From Cladorrhinum sp. PSN259 (Eukaryota > Ascomycota > Sordariomycetes > Sordariales > Podosporaceae), in assembly GCA_033725935.1 (NCBI GenBank), contig MU867081.1, positions 484,669 to 548,668 of the forward strand: a stretch of 64,000 nt of DNA. The letters run 5' to 3'. The notes under the pieces are model-generated. The model saw only the letters and a list, made by a program, of their open reading frames with translations, had not been told where the DNA came from and searched no databases. Below, in pieces: positions 44,907 to 55,218 of the stretch; position 1 is the stretch's first letter, and every line of letters begins with the position of its first letter. The position numbers and the translations under genes are program-made.

Positions 44907-44945
44907 ATAGCTACTCAAAAATCCCGAATAACCTAAAGGAGACTT

Positions 44946-47825
44946 TCAAACCAGACGGATATGCTTCCTAATAGGCGAAGCCTCCTCCCACACGAGTCGG
45001 TGTACTTGGGCGATGGTGACACGTTCAGCGACCTCATCGTCCCACTCAACCAGCATGACATTTACCAACCCACTGCCTTCCCCCTTGTACGCCAATTTCT
45101 TCTCGTCAAAAGGCCGGACCTCGGTGTCCACGGTGCTCACACCGCCGCGTCTGTCGTGAGCATCTCCAAAGCTGGAGATAGCAATCCATTCAAGTGGTCC
45201 CCGTGTCGGCTTGTGCCAGCTTCTCGCCTTGTCCGAGTGAAATGCAAACATCAAACCGCAATGGACCTTGGCACGGTCAAGCATCCGAATGACGCCCTGT
45301 TTGCTGGGCATGTTGGCGTGGTCCCGGTCCACGACGGCATGGCCGGGGCCGAGAGACTCGACCGTGAAGGCGTCACCGTCGACAGCATCGGCCCAGAATT
45401 GCAAGGCCCCTGGACCGAGATCCGGCCCAGACATGTTTATCGTCCGTTTTTCAGTGTAGTTTAGATACATAGGGTAAGTTTCCAGGATGGGCTCCCGATT
45501 ATAGGATCCTAAGTTACGAGTTTCGCATGCTTCCATACTTGCTTCATCTTTGAAAACCTCGTGCAGCACACCGTTATGAAAGATCTGGAAGTGGGATATG
45601 TCTGATTTGGCATATTCGTGTTTCTGGCGCTGATGAGTGCCCTCCCCTTTGCTGACCAAGAGATACTGTATGCTACCCGCCCAGCCGGCCCATGACCAGG
45701 ACGGGAACAGTCTGGTCGGAAGCCCGTTGGGCCTGCCTCCGCGAGAAATGTCATGCTTGACTCGCCGGTCCCACGAGCTTTCATGTGCCCAGAGAAGGGC
45801 ATGGTCCAGGTAACAGGCTGGCAGGCCGTAGAGGAAACCGGTGTTAAAATTCCGCTCGAAAACTCCGGCAACGCCGGCAAATGCATTCAGAACATCGGTG
45901 GCAAAAGAGAGCTCTCGTCGGCTGTATATCTCGACAACTTCCCTGTAAAGATCGAACCTGTGTCTTTTGTATTTGTATTGTTCCCTAAAGCTGACCGTGT
46001 CTTCTGTGGCTGGTGGTCCAGATGGAGCATTACAGAAGGGCAAGTTGAGCAACGGATTCGATGATATCGTCGTCCCGGCTTCGGTTTCGGCCTCCGAAGG
46101 GTACCATGGGGATGGGGTAATGTCTGGCCACGGAAGGAGGTCACCGCCTGTCTCGCATCGCGTGACCTCTGCGCACTGAAAGTAGACGAAGTCCGACGAG
46201 AAGTAGATACATCTAGTCGACAAGTGTCGCTCCTGGAATGTCCACCCTCTCGTGTTCCACCTAGAACACCGCAGCGCGTACTCCAAAGACGGTGGGTGGG
46301 GAACCATGGCGAGGAATTCTGGCAGCCTTTGTCGACTCTCATCGGCTGATGATCGCGTCCGCCCGTTCGGCTGTTCCAACCTGATGATCGGATTACCTGG
46401 CCCACCAGGCTCGAGAGCGTCCCTAACCCATTCCATCATTTCTGTTACCTGGTCAAGAGGGGCCCCAGCTGTGTGGCACGCCACCAATGTCTCGTGTTGT
46501 TCCTTGTCTATTCGCGCCATGTGGTCAAAATGCCGCACAAACTCTGGAGTCGGCCCCGGCATCATGGTAGGGGACTTGGTGGTCTCGATCACTTGTGGCT
46601 TGCGCGTCGCTGGTCTGATACCAGGTAAACCTGAGTCCCCATTCCGCCCATGCAGGCCAACAATGGTAGCTGTAGCGCAGCTGTACACCAGATCCATCTG
46701 CTTAATGTCCTGGTGTTTCTGCAGCGGATCGTCTTGCACAATGCACAAAACGTCGGTCCAAAGGTATCGTTCGCCAAGTTCCTGGACGAGAGTTATGGCG
46801 TCTTGAATGGTCGCTGGAAGAGTTGGAGGTAAAGCACCAGGTCGCATTCGGGCGGCAAGGTTGGAGCGCATCGTCTTGGGCATCTGGGTGTCACCCCAGA
46901 CATAGCTCAGAGCAAAATATCTCCAGGCCGAGGTGGCCCGGACGAGACAGTGGTCGTGGACATCGATCAATAATAGGCCCATCGCGGCTTGTTTGCCCAA
47001 GATGGAGGCTTGCAGGTGTGTGCATTTTGTCCCGTGGTTTTCGCCACAATCGTCAAGCCACGATCGGATGAGAGGTATAGAAGCGCGCTGGTCCGCTGCC
47101 CTGCAGACGGGATTACTGGGATCCTGAAGTAAGTCCACATATCGGATATCATGTTGTGATACCTGATATGCTTGGCGAAGAACTTTGGAGAAGTTGTCCT
47201 CACGGAGCAGCCTAATAGCCCCGGCACGCCGATAGCCGTATTCCACGGCAAAGTATTGTTCTCCGTCAGGGAGCTGTTCCGGGTAAAGCTGAACTGTCCC
47301 GACTTCTGGATCGATTTCTTCTAGTCTAGGATGGAGTCGTTGCCGGCTGCCGTCGGATAGAGAGTGGACGACGAGCCGGCAGAAGATGCACTTTCCCCTG
47401 GTGTTCATTGCTGCCCAAGTGCCAAAGGGCCGCCATTTGATCCAGGCCGCATCCGAAAACTCATCGCCGGCAACTATACCCAACCGTCGACAGACACGAC
47501 AGAGATAAGGGCTGGGTTTCTGACCCTGATCCTGCTCCAGCCTGAAGATCCAGTCCTCGATCTGGGCCTGGAGCGCGCTGAACTCGGCCCAGGTCATCGG
47601 ACCACGGTACCTTTCATCTGGCGGGAAAGCAAGCTCATTAATCGTTTGGCTCATCTTGTTGGAGAGTTCATCATGTGGTAGATTCCTTATGCCGGGAAAA
47701 ACCGGTCCATCGGCATCGGGGCTCCCAGTGAAGTAACCCATGAGCCACTGTCCAACTGACCGAGTCGGGTCGGAGGCCATCGGTACCCGGTCCAACCAGT
47801 CCCGGGAGCCTGTTGTTTCCGCCAT
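44946..47825 (-). CDS. HET-domain protein with CxxC...CxxC module (959 aa)
   Basis: A single exon. After about 100 residues without motifs comes a likely zinc-knuckle pair, CRVC (109-112) and KCIFC (Cys146 and Cys149), then LHPRLEEIDP. The HET core starts at YFALSYVWGD (303-312) and continues with ERYLWTDVLCIVQDD, VYSCATATIVGL and WNTRGWTFQERHLSTRCIYF. The C-terminal 300 residues include FPSWSWAGWAG and end with a block GSGLVNVMLVEWD...ERVTIAQVHRLVW. This architecture is repeated in the divergent neighbour at 48206, so the two are paralogues from a head-to-head duplication or a long-lived pair. The presumed role is cell-death triggering in non-self recognition. All key HET motifs are intact. 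Confidence 0.93.
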   Translation of the reverse strand: MAETTGSRDWLDRVPMASDPTRSVGQWLMGYFTGSPDADGPVFPGIRNLPHDELSNKMSQTINELAFPPDERYRGPMTWAEFSALQAQIEDWIFRLEQDQGQKPSPYLCRVCRRLGIVAGDEFSDAAWIKWRPFGTWAAMNTRGKCIFCRLVVHSLSDGSRQRLHPRLEEIDPEVGTVQLYPEQLPDGEQYFAVEYGYRRAGAIRLLREDNFSKVLRQAYQVSQHDIRYVDLLQDPSNPVCRAADQRASIPLIRSWLDDCGENHGTKCTHLQASILGKQAAMGLLLIDVHDHCLVRATSAWRYFALSYVWGDTQMPKTMRSNLAARMRPGALPPTLPATIQDAITLVQELGERYLWTDVLCIVQDDPLQKHQDIKQMDLVYSCATATIVGLHGRNGDSGLPGIRPATRKPQVIETTKSPTMMPGPTPEFVRHFDHMARIDKEQHETLVACHTAGAPLDQVTEMMEWVRDALEPGGPGNPIIRLEQPNGRTRSSADESRQRLPEFLAMVPHPPSLEYALRCSRWNTRGWTFQERHLSTRCIYFSSDFVYFQCAEVTRCETGGDLLPWPDITPSPWYPSEAETEAGTTISSNPLLNLPFCNAPSGPPATEDTVSFREQYKYKRHRFDLYREVVEIYSRRELSFATDVLNAFAGVAGVFERNFNTGFLYGLPACYLDHALLWAHESSWDRRVKHDISRGGRPNGLPTRLFPSWSWAGWAGSIQYLLVSKGEGTHQRQKHEYAKSDISHFQIFHNGVLHEVFKDEASMEACETRNLGSYNREPILETYPMYLNYTEKRTINMSGPDLGPGALQFWADAVDGDAFTVESLGPGHAVVDRDHANMPSKQGVIRMLDRAKVHCGLMFAFHSDKARSWHKPTRGPLEWIAISSFGDAHDRRGGVSTVDTEVRPFDEKKLAYKGEGSGLVNVMLVEWDDEVAERVTIAQVHRLVWEEASPIRKHIRLV

Positions 47826-48205
47826 GGCTTGTAGTGTAGGATCCTTAGTGATGACAGCAGCGATGGTTGGGTATGCTGGTTAAGCGTTAGTAGGATCCAG
47901 CAGATTCACTCTTCTTGCTCAGGTCAGCAGGGTCGCCAGAGTGTTGTGTACCTACCTAGGTAGATGTGGGAATATTTTGCGCGCAGCCTTATCCCAGCGA
48001 AGGCAGCAACCCCTTTAGCCGGCTTGGACCCGGAGCGTGCGCCCAGCGGGGTAACGGTCATCTCGGTGCAACTATTCCACCGAACATGACAACCTCCTGA
48101 GGCCTTTCAAGGTTTCCTTCCAGGTTGGTCCTAGGACAAGGTGATTACGGCCAACTGAGGGACTGAGATGAAGGACAAGAGACGAGATCTGGACTGCGTA
48201 CAGGA
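47826..48205. promoter_or_regulatory. Divergent promoter region of the HET gene pair
   Basis: About 380 bp separates the two divergent HET start codons. It contains short pyrimidine-rich tracts. No defined operator was seen; co-regulation is an inference from spacing. Confidence 0.45.
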
Positions 48206-51200
48206 ATGGCCTCAAACGATCCTCGAGATGAATCTATGCCAATCCGGACATGGAATCAAGGCTCGGTCTCCACCCAACGTCGGCCTGACTCCAACAGTGC
48301 TGGAGCCTCCAACCCGCTGTCGCGTTTGCATCTCGCAGAGTCACTTATCCGCGAGTATGAGCGTGGCCAAGAAGGCAGCTCCAGACATCTCCAGGATGCC
48401 ATTGAGCATCTTCAGTCAGGACTGCGCCAAGTGTCACTGGAGTCACCGTTGCGACCTCTGTTTCTTAGCGAATTATGCTACGCCCACACATCCGAATACA
48501 TTCGGTCGGGCTCCCAATCCGACATTGACGAGGCCGTCCACAATGGACGTCTGGCACGCCTGGAGGCGTTAGGACACGGGCTCCGGGATAGTGCCTCGAA
48601 CGCTCTCTTTGATGCATATTGTCGCTTGATGAACAATCTAGGGGTTGCATTGTCCACTAGAGCTCAAAACGATCTCGGCCGGGAAGACGAAAACGGTTCA
48701 GTCAACCTCTCCGCCACAGCGGTGCGAGATCTCGACGAAGCTATCGAGCTCGCTCGGGAACACAAGAGCTTGTTGGAGGGTCGAGGGGAACGATCTGATG
48801 CCGTCGCTTTGAATTTGGCGTCACGTCTAAGCGCAAGAGGTTCCAAGACAGGCAATTATGCCACCGACCATCCCGAGGCGCTCCAGCTGCTGCGGCATGT
48901 ACAACAAACTGCAGCAGCGGGATCTGAAACCCATAATTCGGCAACTCTTCTTGTTGGGCGCCTGGAGATTGAACGATTCCGAAGGACGAGAAATCTGGAG
49001 ACGTTGGATGCTGCGCTGCACTCCATGAAGGAAGCAGTGACGCGTATCCCGGAATCAGCAGAGATGTTCGCCCCTTGCCACAACTTGGTGAAATCGGCCT
49101 ACCTGGACAGACACATACACACAGGCGACATTGAGGACTTGGCCAAGGCAGTCCGGTTTTCAGCACGAACACTAGACACAAATCCTTGTCCCAAGACTCT
49201 CAAAATCTCATACCTGGTTGCTCATATGACATTGCTGCGCCAATATGCCCTTGCCACCACGTCGATATCCTGGCTTGACAAGTTCGAGTACCAGGCGTCC
49301 AAGCAGCTAGACAGCATCCCTTGTCCATTCCCAGATGAGCACAAGTGCCGCCGGCTGCAAAGCGATGTCATTTTGAAGAAGTATCTCTTGTCCAAGAAAC
49401 TCGAGGATTTGAGCAAGGCGACGTTCAGCGTCTACGAGGCGCTACACGACGAGAGTGGTCATACTGTGCTTAATGGCGTGAGAGTCCGAGTGCAACTTGG
49501 TGACTATTACAATCTAATGAAGATTGTAGCCCGGCTGCTTCGAGCACCGCCGAACCTAGCCAAGGCGGTAGCCTGCGAGGTTATACACACCTGCCTCTCG
49601 AGGATCTGTGAGCCTCCCAACCTCGTCGTAGGCCTCTCGGAGCTTAGCCATGACGTGATCAAGAAACTAGAGGTCTACGAAAGATGTGCCAGGACCGGTG
49701 AAGTCATTACGGAGGAAGTCGCTAGGGAAAGGGCAGAAAAAAGCGACCAAGGGCAAGACGAGGGACGCGACTTAAGTGAATCACTCAGTGCCATATTCGG
49801 GTTCGACCCGACCATCCCGATGCCGCCGAAGCGCCTCACCACACAGCTCATCCTGGCAGAGAGAATAGGTGTTCAGCGTGCCAAGGCCGAGGGCAAGCAT
49901 CCCAACCCGCGACTCTGTCTGATGTGTCAGTCACTTAAACCGCTGCGACCGGTCAGAGGGAAGTCAAGCGATGATGCACAAAGTGACTTTGAGTGGAACC
50001 AGGACATGAAATATCTGCCCTTAGGCAACTGGGAACACCTTAGTACCAGGCGGGATTGCTCTATATGTCGCCTTATCAGGTCACTTATTGTCGCGGACCC
50101 AGAGAGCGAGTCGCCGGTGCTCCACCCGCGTCTTCAAGACATGGACGAAGCCGACATCCAAGGAGCCGGTCTCTATGTCGGCGAGAGGGAAGAAACCGGA
50201 GAGAGAGTCCTCGTCCTCGAGTACAACCAAAAAGTCGTGGGTCACTTGAGAATACTGCCGACCAAGGAACCTGTCTCCATCTCGGCTTACTTGCAAGCAC
50301 AACTCACCCCCGAAAACACTCGAGAAGATGAACCGGAAATCAAAAGCAGGAAAGCGAACCGAGACGTGTTGCGGGGCTGGCTGGAGACATGCGAGTTGAA
50401 ACACGGAAAAAGTTGCAATCTTCGTAGCGGCAGCCACCGATACGACGCAGACACTCCCTTGATCTTAATCGACGTGGTTGACCGCTGTCTCGTTTCCCGC
50501 ACATCAACACCCACAAGGTACTTCGTTTTGAGCTACGTCCGTGGCACAGTCTCTATGCTCGAGACACGGCGAAATAATTACGATTCCCGCTGTAGGCACG
50601 GTGGGCTACCACCCGAACTGCCCGCCACCATTGAAGATGCCATGTCGTTGGTCCAGTCTCTCGGTGAACGTTATCTGTGGGTTGATACGTTGTGTGTGCT
50701 CCAGGATCACGACCGAGAGGTAAAGGGGCAAATCTCGGCTACCATGGATGTCATCCTTATCCAAGCATACGCAACTATCGTGGCACTCTCCAGCACCAAC
50801 GCATCCGGCGGAATCCTAGGCGTGAACACACCATGGTGTCGCAAAGCCGGGAGGGAAATTTTGACCATAGATGCAGAGAGCCCGGAGCTGTATTGGACTC
50901 CGATTCCCGAGTCATCGGGACGCACTATTGGTCCGGAAAAGACGACGGTTGAGCTTATTGGATCGCCTCCACAGCTCGATCTAGTTGTGGCAACCTCAGA
51001 ATGGGACCAAAGAGCGTGGACATTTCAGGAACGCTTCTTATCGCCGAGATGTCTGTACTTCTCGGACCAAACTGTCTACTTTCGATGCCAAAGTCCATAT
51101 GTGCTGTCCCACGGCGGCGTCAATGGACTTGTTAAACCCATCAGTGAGCGGTGGGGGACCAGCAACCTCGAACCGCTAGACAACATACTTCTCGGAAACC

Positions 51201-52303
51201 TTCAGGAACAGACGAGTGAAATGAGCAGCAAAACGCGAGTCGAGAAAATGTTCCAAGTTTACAAAGACGGTGTTGAAATATACACAGGCCGGAAACTGAG
51301 TCAGGACGGAGAAATACTTGATGCTTTTGCCGGGTCACTATTGCTTCTCAACGCCCCCTTTTCTGGATCACAGCATTGGTGCGGTCTCTTACCGTCTGCA
51401 CTAAGTCACGAGCTGCTCTGGACACCAGTGGGCAAAACCTTTCGCCGCGGTTTGGAAGTGTCGCTTTTCCCCGACACCCCCCATCTCACGTCTACTGGAA
51501 GGCAGGCAGGGAGCATTTTGCCTACCAATAGGGGCACCATCCAGTTTGTCTACGGCCCAGACGAGGTGACGGCCATGAACGATAACGTTGACCGACGATT
51601 CCCCAGCTGGTCGTGGGCAGGATGGAAGGGCGCCGTGGACTACAGCCTCTTCAAGCTCAATGACGAGAAAGCAGCGTCCACGTTCCCAGTCTCTGTAGTT
51701 AAAGAGTTTGCTTTAAATCTTGGAGGTCAAGGAAACTTGGATATCACTCCCGACCCGGGCGCTTGCGACCTCCCAGCGTCCGAAAAGTACCTCCCACTGC
51801 CATCTATTCCCAACGTCCTTCAATTCGAGGCATCATGTCTCCCTTTGACGACCTTTACAATCTCCCCCGTGCGCGAGTATCTCTCAAGCCCCGCCAGTGT
51901 CTTCAGCGCACCCTATTCTCAGAGCCCGTCACAAGGGGTACGGGCGATTTTGGATCGCCACGGAAACCGTTGCGGGCTGTGGTGGGAGCAGGCGGGCTAT
52001 GTCTACATCGGACGCGGCCTCAGTCCCGAGGCCGAGGCAAAGATGATATTGGTTGGCCTAAGCACTCAGTCGGGTGGGTCCACAAGGTCGATCCTGGCGC
52101 CACAGAGCCCCAAGTGGAAGTCCGTCACTGTTTTCGACACAAAAGTATATGACGAGAGCGGACTAGGGAGCGGGCTGGTGAATGTGTTGGCCGTGGATCT
52201 GGACATGGGGCACGAGTATGGTGAGAGGATTACCGTGGCGAGGATTCATCGACGGGCGTGGCAGGATGCGGGACCATTGATGAGGATGGTCAGGTTGGCC
52301 TGA
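48206..52303 (+). CDS. TPR-like/HET fusion protein (1365 aa)
   Basis: A single exon; the start at MASNDPRDES opens the long frame. Residues about 35-500 are helical with TPR-like units (for example LHLAESLIREYERG, LQDAIEHLQSGLRQ, TLDAALHSMKEAV and IEDLAKAVRFSART). Such units precede effector domains in other fungal proteins. From residue 571 the order matches the 44946 neighbour: CLMC (571-574), CSIC (618-621), LHPRLQDMD, the HET core, and the final block GSGLVNVLAVDLD...ERITVARIHRRAW. The first HET signature reads YFVLSYVRGT (772-781), with Arg779 in place of the nearly invariant Trp. Later motifs (ERYLWVDTLCVLQD, DQRAWTFQERFLSPRCLYF, FPSWSWAGWKG) are intact. The sensor-like TPR plus HET layout suggests a receptor-effector in one chain. 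Confidence 0.92.
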   Translation: MASNDPRDESMPIRTWNQGSVSTQRRPDSNSAGASNPLSRLHLAESLIREYERGQEGSSRHLQDAIEHLQSGLRQVSLESPLRPLFLSELCYAHTSEYIRSGSQSDIDEAVHNGRLARLEALGHGLRDSASNALFDAYCRLMNNLGVALSTRAQNDLGREDENGSVNLSATAVRDLDEAIELAREHKSLLEGRGERSDAVALNLASRLSARGSKTGNYATDHPEALQLLRHVQQTAAAGSETHNSATLLVGRLEIERFRRTRNLETLDAALHSMKEAVTRIPESAEMFAPCHNLVKSAYLDRHIHTGDIEDLAKAVRFSARTLDTNPCPKTLKISYLVAHMTLLRQYALATTSISWLDKFEYQASKQLDSIPCPFPDEHKCRRLQSDVILKKYLLSKKLEDLSKATFSVYEALHDESGHTVLNGVRVRVQLGDYYNLMKIVARLLRAPPNLAKAVACEVIHTCLSRICEPPNLVVGLSELSHDVIKKLEVYERCARTGEVITEEVARERAEKSDQGQDEGRDLSESLSAIFGFDPTIPMPPKRLTTQLILAERIGVQRAKAEGKHPNPRLCLMCQSLKPLRPVRGKSSDDAQSDFEWNQDMKYLPLGNWEHLSTRRDCSICRLIRSLIVADPESESPVLHPRLQDMDEADIQGAGLYVGEREETGERVLVLEYNQKVVGHLRILPTKEPVSISAYLQAQLTPENTREDEPEIKSRKANRDVLRGWLETCELKHGKSCNLRSGSHRYDADTPLILIDVVDRCLVSRTSTPTRYFVLSYVRGTVSMLETRRNNYDSRCRHGGLPPELPATIEDAMSLVQSLGERYLWVDTLCVLQDHDREVKGQISATMDVILIQAYATIVALSSTNASGGILGVNTPWCRKAGREILTIDAESPELYWTPIPESSGRTIGPEKTTVELIGSPPQLDLVVATSEWDQRAWTFQERFLSPRCLYFSDQTVYFRCQSPYVLSHGGVNGLVKPISERWGTSNLEPLDNILLGNLQEQTSEMSSKTRVEKMFQVYKDGVEIYTGRKLSQDGEILDAFAGSLLLLNAPFSGSQHWCGLLPSALSHELLWTPVGKTFRRGLEVSLFPDTPHLTSTGRQAGSILPTNRGTIQFVYGPDEVTAMNDNVDRRFPSWSWAGWKGAVDYSLFKLNDEKAASTFPVSVVKEFALNLGGQGNLDITPDPGACDLPASEKYLPLPSIPNVLQFEASCLPLTTFTISPVREYLSSPASVFSAPYSQSPSQGVRAILDRHGNRCGLWWEQAGYVYIGRGLSPEAEAKMILVGLSTQSGGSTRSILAPQSPKWKSVTVFDTKVYDESGLGSGLVNVLAVDLDMGHEYGERITVARIHRRAWQDAGPLMRMVRLA

Positions 52304-53839
52304 GTCTTTTTGGTTGCAGTTGGTCTAGAATTGTGTCTGAAGAAGTTGTCCATGTTATCTGGGTTGAAAAAAAGGCATGGTCAAGCTGGGCAGGTATTTG
52401 TATATGTATGTCGGAAGCGCGGTTTGGGTGCAAGTTCAGGTTGGGCATACCAAAGCTGCCCAGGACATGAATATGCTCAATGTATCCATACTGTAAAGAC
52501 GGGTGAGTTTAGTTAGTAAAGCATCAGTTTCTAGTTTCTGAATGTGTGTTAGGATTCGCAACTTGACGACTTGTTTTCTGTGTTTATACAAGGGACAGGT
52601 TTTGATAGTTATATCTTTGTTGAAATTTTTTTTTTTTAAGGCGAGGGCCCCTGTTTAAATAACCAAGTTAACGAAGTTTAAGTCCTGGACCGCAAGGGCG
52701 AGTTGATCCCGGAGATTACCTTATCGCTGGGGTAGATAGTCCGAATTCCTGCAAAACCCTGCAAGTAAATTGGCGGAAACCTCCGAGCGACCTTGGTTAT
52801 GCTTCTTGGTCTGGGCGCTGACTGACTGTGTGCCTTATCTCCAGCTTCTCTTGTCTTCCCTCCATCCGGCGCCGATGACTTGGCTCAACCCGCGTCACGA
52901 ATCTTGCCGCGGCTGCTAGATCCAACGGGCTATGGCCCTCACAGGTAGCAAGAGAGTTCAAGAGCTGCCAATCTTTCCCGGCCGTCAATTTTCTTCAACA
53001 GTATCAATTTTCCTTCACTGCTGCCGGTAGTGTCGTGATCAAACCTACGTCACTAGCCACCAATACTAGGCTGGCGCTCGCGCTTCTGTTTGCTATGGAA
53101 ACACCAGCAAGTGAATGAGGGCCGCGATGACGTTCATCGCGTGGGCTCCCTTCGTCACCGGGTTGCATCCTTTGCTGGATGCGGTTATTACCATCGATTG
53201 TATTTTTGCTCGATGTGGGGAAATGGGCTTTTTGGTCTGGAACCCCTAGGTTCCCGAATGCGCCACAACGAGGGGATGCATGTATCTGTGCATATCCGCC
53301 CCTATTCTAAGCGATTCCCCCAGACAACCTTAGGTCCAATCAGAGTCTCATGGCTCTTGAATCACGGGATCCTAGGGTTACGCTAGTACCGACACAGACG
53401 AGATGACCGCCGTTTCTGACCGAGATCTTGGCTTGTTGCTCTGGTTGCTGGCCAAAGTGTGTGAAAACAAAAGGAACTTTCAAATCACTGAACGCTATAC
53501 TATACCCCCCCCCCCTCCCCCCGCCCCGCCTTTTCCGCTAGGCTCAAGCATTGACCTCGACCGGCCGCTTATGTTCTCGTGTAATCCAAATTGGTGGCAC
53601 TTATCCCAGCCAGAGTCGAAGCCAGACCAGGATACCAAACGAAGTGGGGCTGATGCTGCTGGGGAACATGGAGGGCAATGTTGGCCAAATTCAACCTCCC
53701 TAATCGTCATTACATGAATATAACAGTTTGGTCTCTCGATGGAATTCTACGCCACAACAGCAGCGGACAACATCATCGCGGGTTAAGACTTAATGAATGA
53801 GGTTCACTTCACCAGACCGTCACATGTGAAGCGAATGCA
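52304..53839. other. Intergenic with homopolymer tracts
   Basis: Poly-T near 52628 and a C-rich tract near 53506-53522. No gene seen. The last few hundred bases form the promoter of the rhodopsin-domain gene. Confidence 0.5.
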
Positions 53840-55218
53840 ATGGCAAGTAAAGCTGGGACGGGTGCTCCCGCCGAGACGGTCGCTCCAGTTGGCATCGGCT
53901 TCGCGCAGCCCATCGTCATTGTCGCGCCCATCATCATCGTCCTGTCTACTACGTTTGTGGGCATGAGAGTTTGGTCTAGAGCAGTTATCCTGCGGGTATT
54001 TGCGCTCGAGGACTGGTTTTTGCTGCTTGGTTGGGTATGTACGCTTTGCTCTCCAAACTGCCGTCTCTTTGGTTGCTCACCAGTGTCTTCGCCCAACCTC
54101 AGATCTGCGCAACCGCCGTCGCAACTAATACTATCGTTTGTAGGTCACTTCAAACCATGGCATTCATCTTTGTATCGTTTTGGCAATGCATCCCGACTGA
54201 CAATCGTGACTGTCCAGTAACGCGCCATGGCCTTGGCCACATATTTACATCCCTCCCACCTGATGTGAAGGTAGAGTACCTTAAGATCTCGATGGTTAAT
54301 AACATCGTCTACGCCCTCGCCCTCACCTCTGTCAAGATCTCAATACTCTGCCTTTACTTGCGTGCGCTCAGGTACGACTACCTCCACAAGGCCACCAAGG
54401 CCATGCTCGTCATCGTCGTCCTTACACATCTCTGGATCATCGCGTCGCTGCTGACCGCCTGTGTGCCGATCTCGGCCCTCTGGGACATCAGCCTGCGCAA
54501 GAAGGCCTACTGCCACGGCTACAGCGTCTACTGGAGCCACTCGATCATTAATATTTGCACCGACTTTGCTATCTTTACCCTGCCGCTTTTCGTGCTCCGT
54601 AAGATGCGGGTTCCGCCACGACAAAAGATTGCACTGGGTCTCGTCTTTGTCCTTGCTTTCAGGTATGCGCCGTGAGATATACCTATACCCGGTATTTCAC
54701 GGGAACCCCCCGCATTCATACCAGCCGCTTCATGTTTAGTATACAGTGTAGTGCTGATTCTGTGTCATAGTGTTTGCGTCATCTCCCTCCTGCGCACCCT
54801 GCAGTTTGTCCACGGCATTACTAAGGGCGACCGCGCTACCGTTACAATTGGTTGCTGGACCATCGTCGAGCCCAATCTGGCCGTCATCTGCGCCTGCCTA
54901 ACGACCCTCCAGCCACTGGTATCTAGGCTGTTTCCCAAGCTGCTAGATAGCACTGGCTCGACCGCTGATAACTTGACTGAGATAAAAGAGAGAGCGGGGA
55001 GTCATGGCCTCGAGACAATCGGTCGGCGAACTCTAGGCCGTCGGAACAGGTGTGACCCACTCACCGACAGCGACTTTACCATTACAGTACCGGGGAAGGA
55101 GGAACAGGGCTCGTCGACCGTCACCCCGACGGGTGAGGATATATGTATTACGATTAGCGAGCTGGAGGACCAAGACGGGAAAGCTAAAAGATATAATAGT
55201 AATGCCCAGGTGTCTTGA
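53840..55218 (+). CDS. Rhodopsin-domain seven-helix membrane protein (PTH11/SAT4-like)
   Basis: Four exons (53840-54034, 54103-54139, 54218-54662, 54771-55218) join in phase to about 374 residues. The second exon is only 37 nt. The protein shows the family order: an N-terminal helix, RVFALEDWFLLLGW (the usual D-D/E-W-F motif), RHGLGHIFTSLPPD, KISILCLYLRAL, a loop with Cys and W-D (CVPISALWDIS), and VEPNLAVICACLTTLQPL near the end. These features match the fungal rhodopsin/integral-membrane family that includes PTH11-type receptors, thought to sense surfaces or metabolites at the plasma membrane. The Ser/Thr-rich C-terminal tail (STVTPTGEDICITISELED) may be phosphorylated. Ligand unknown. Confidence 0.88.
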
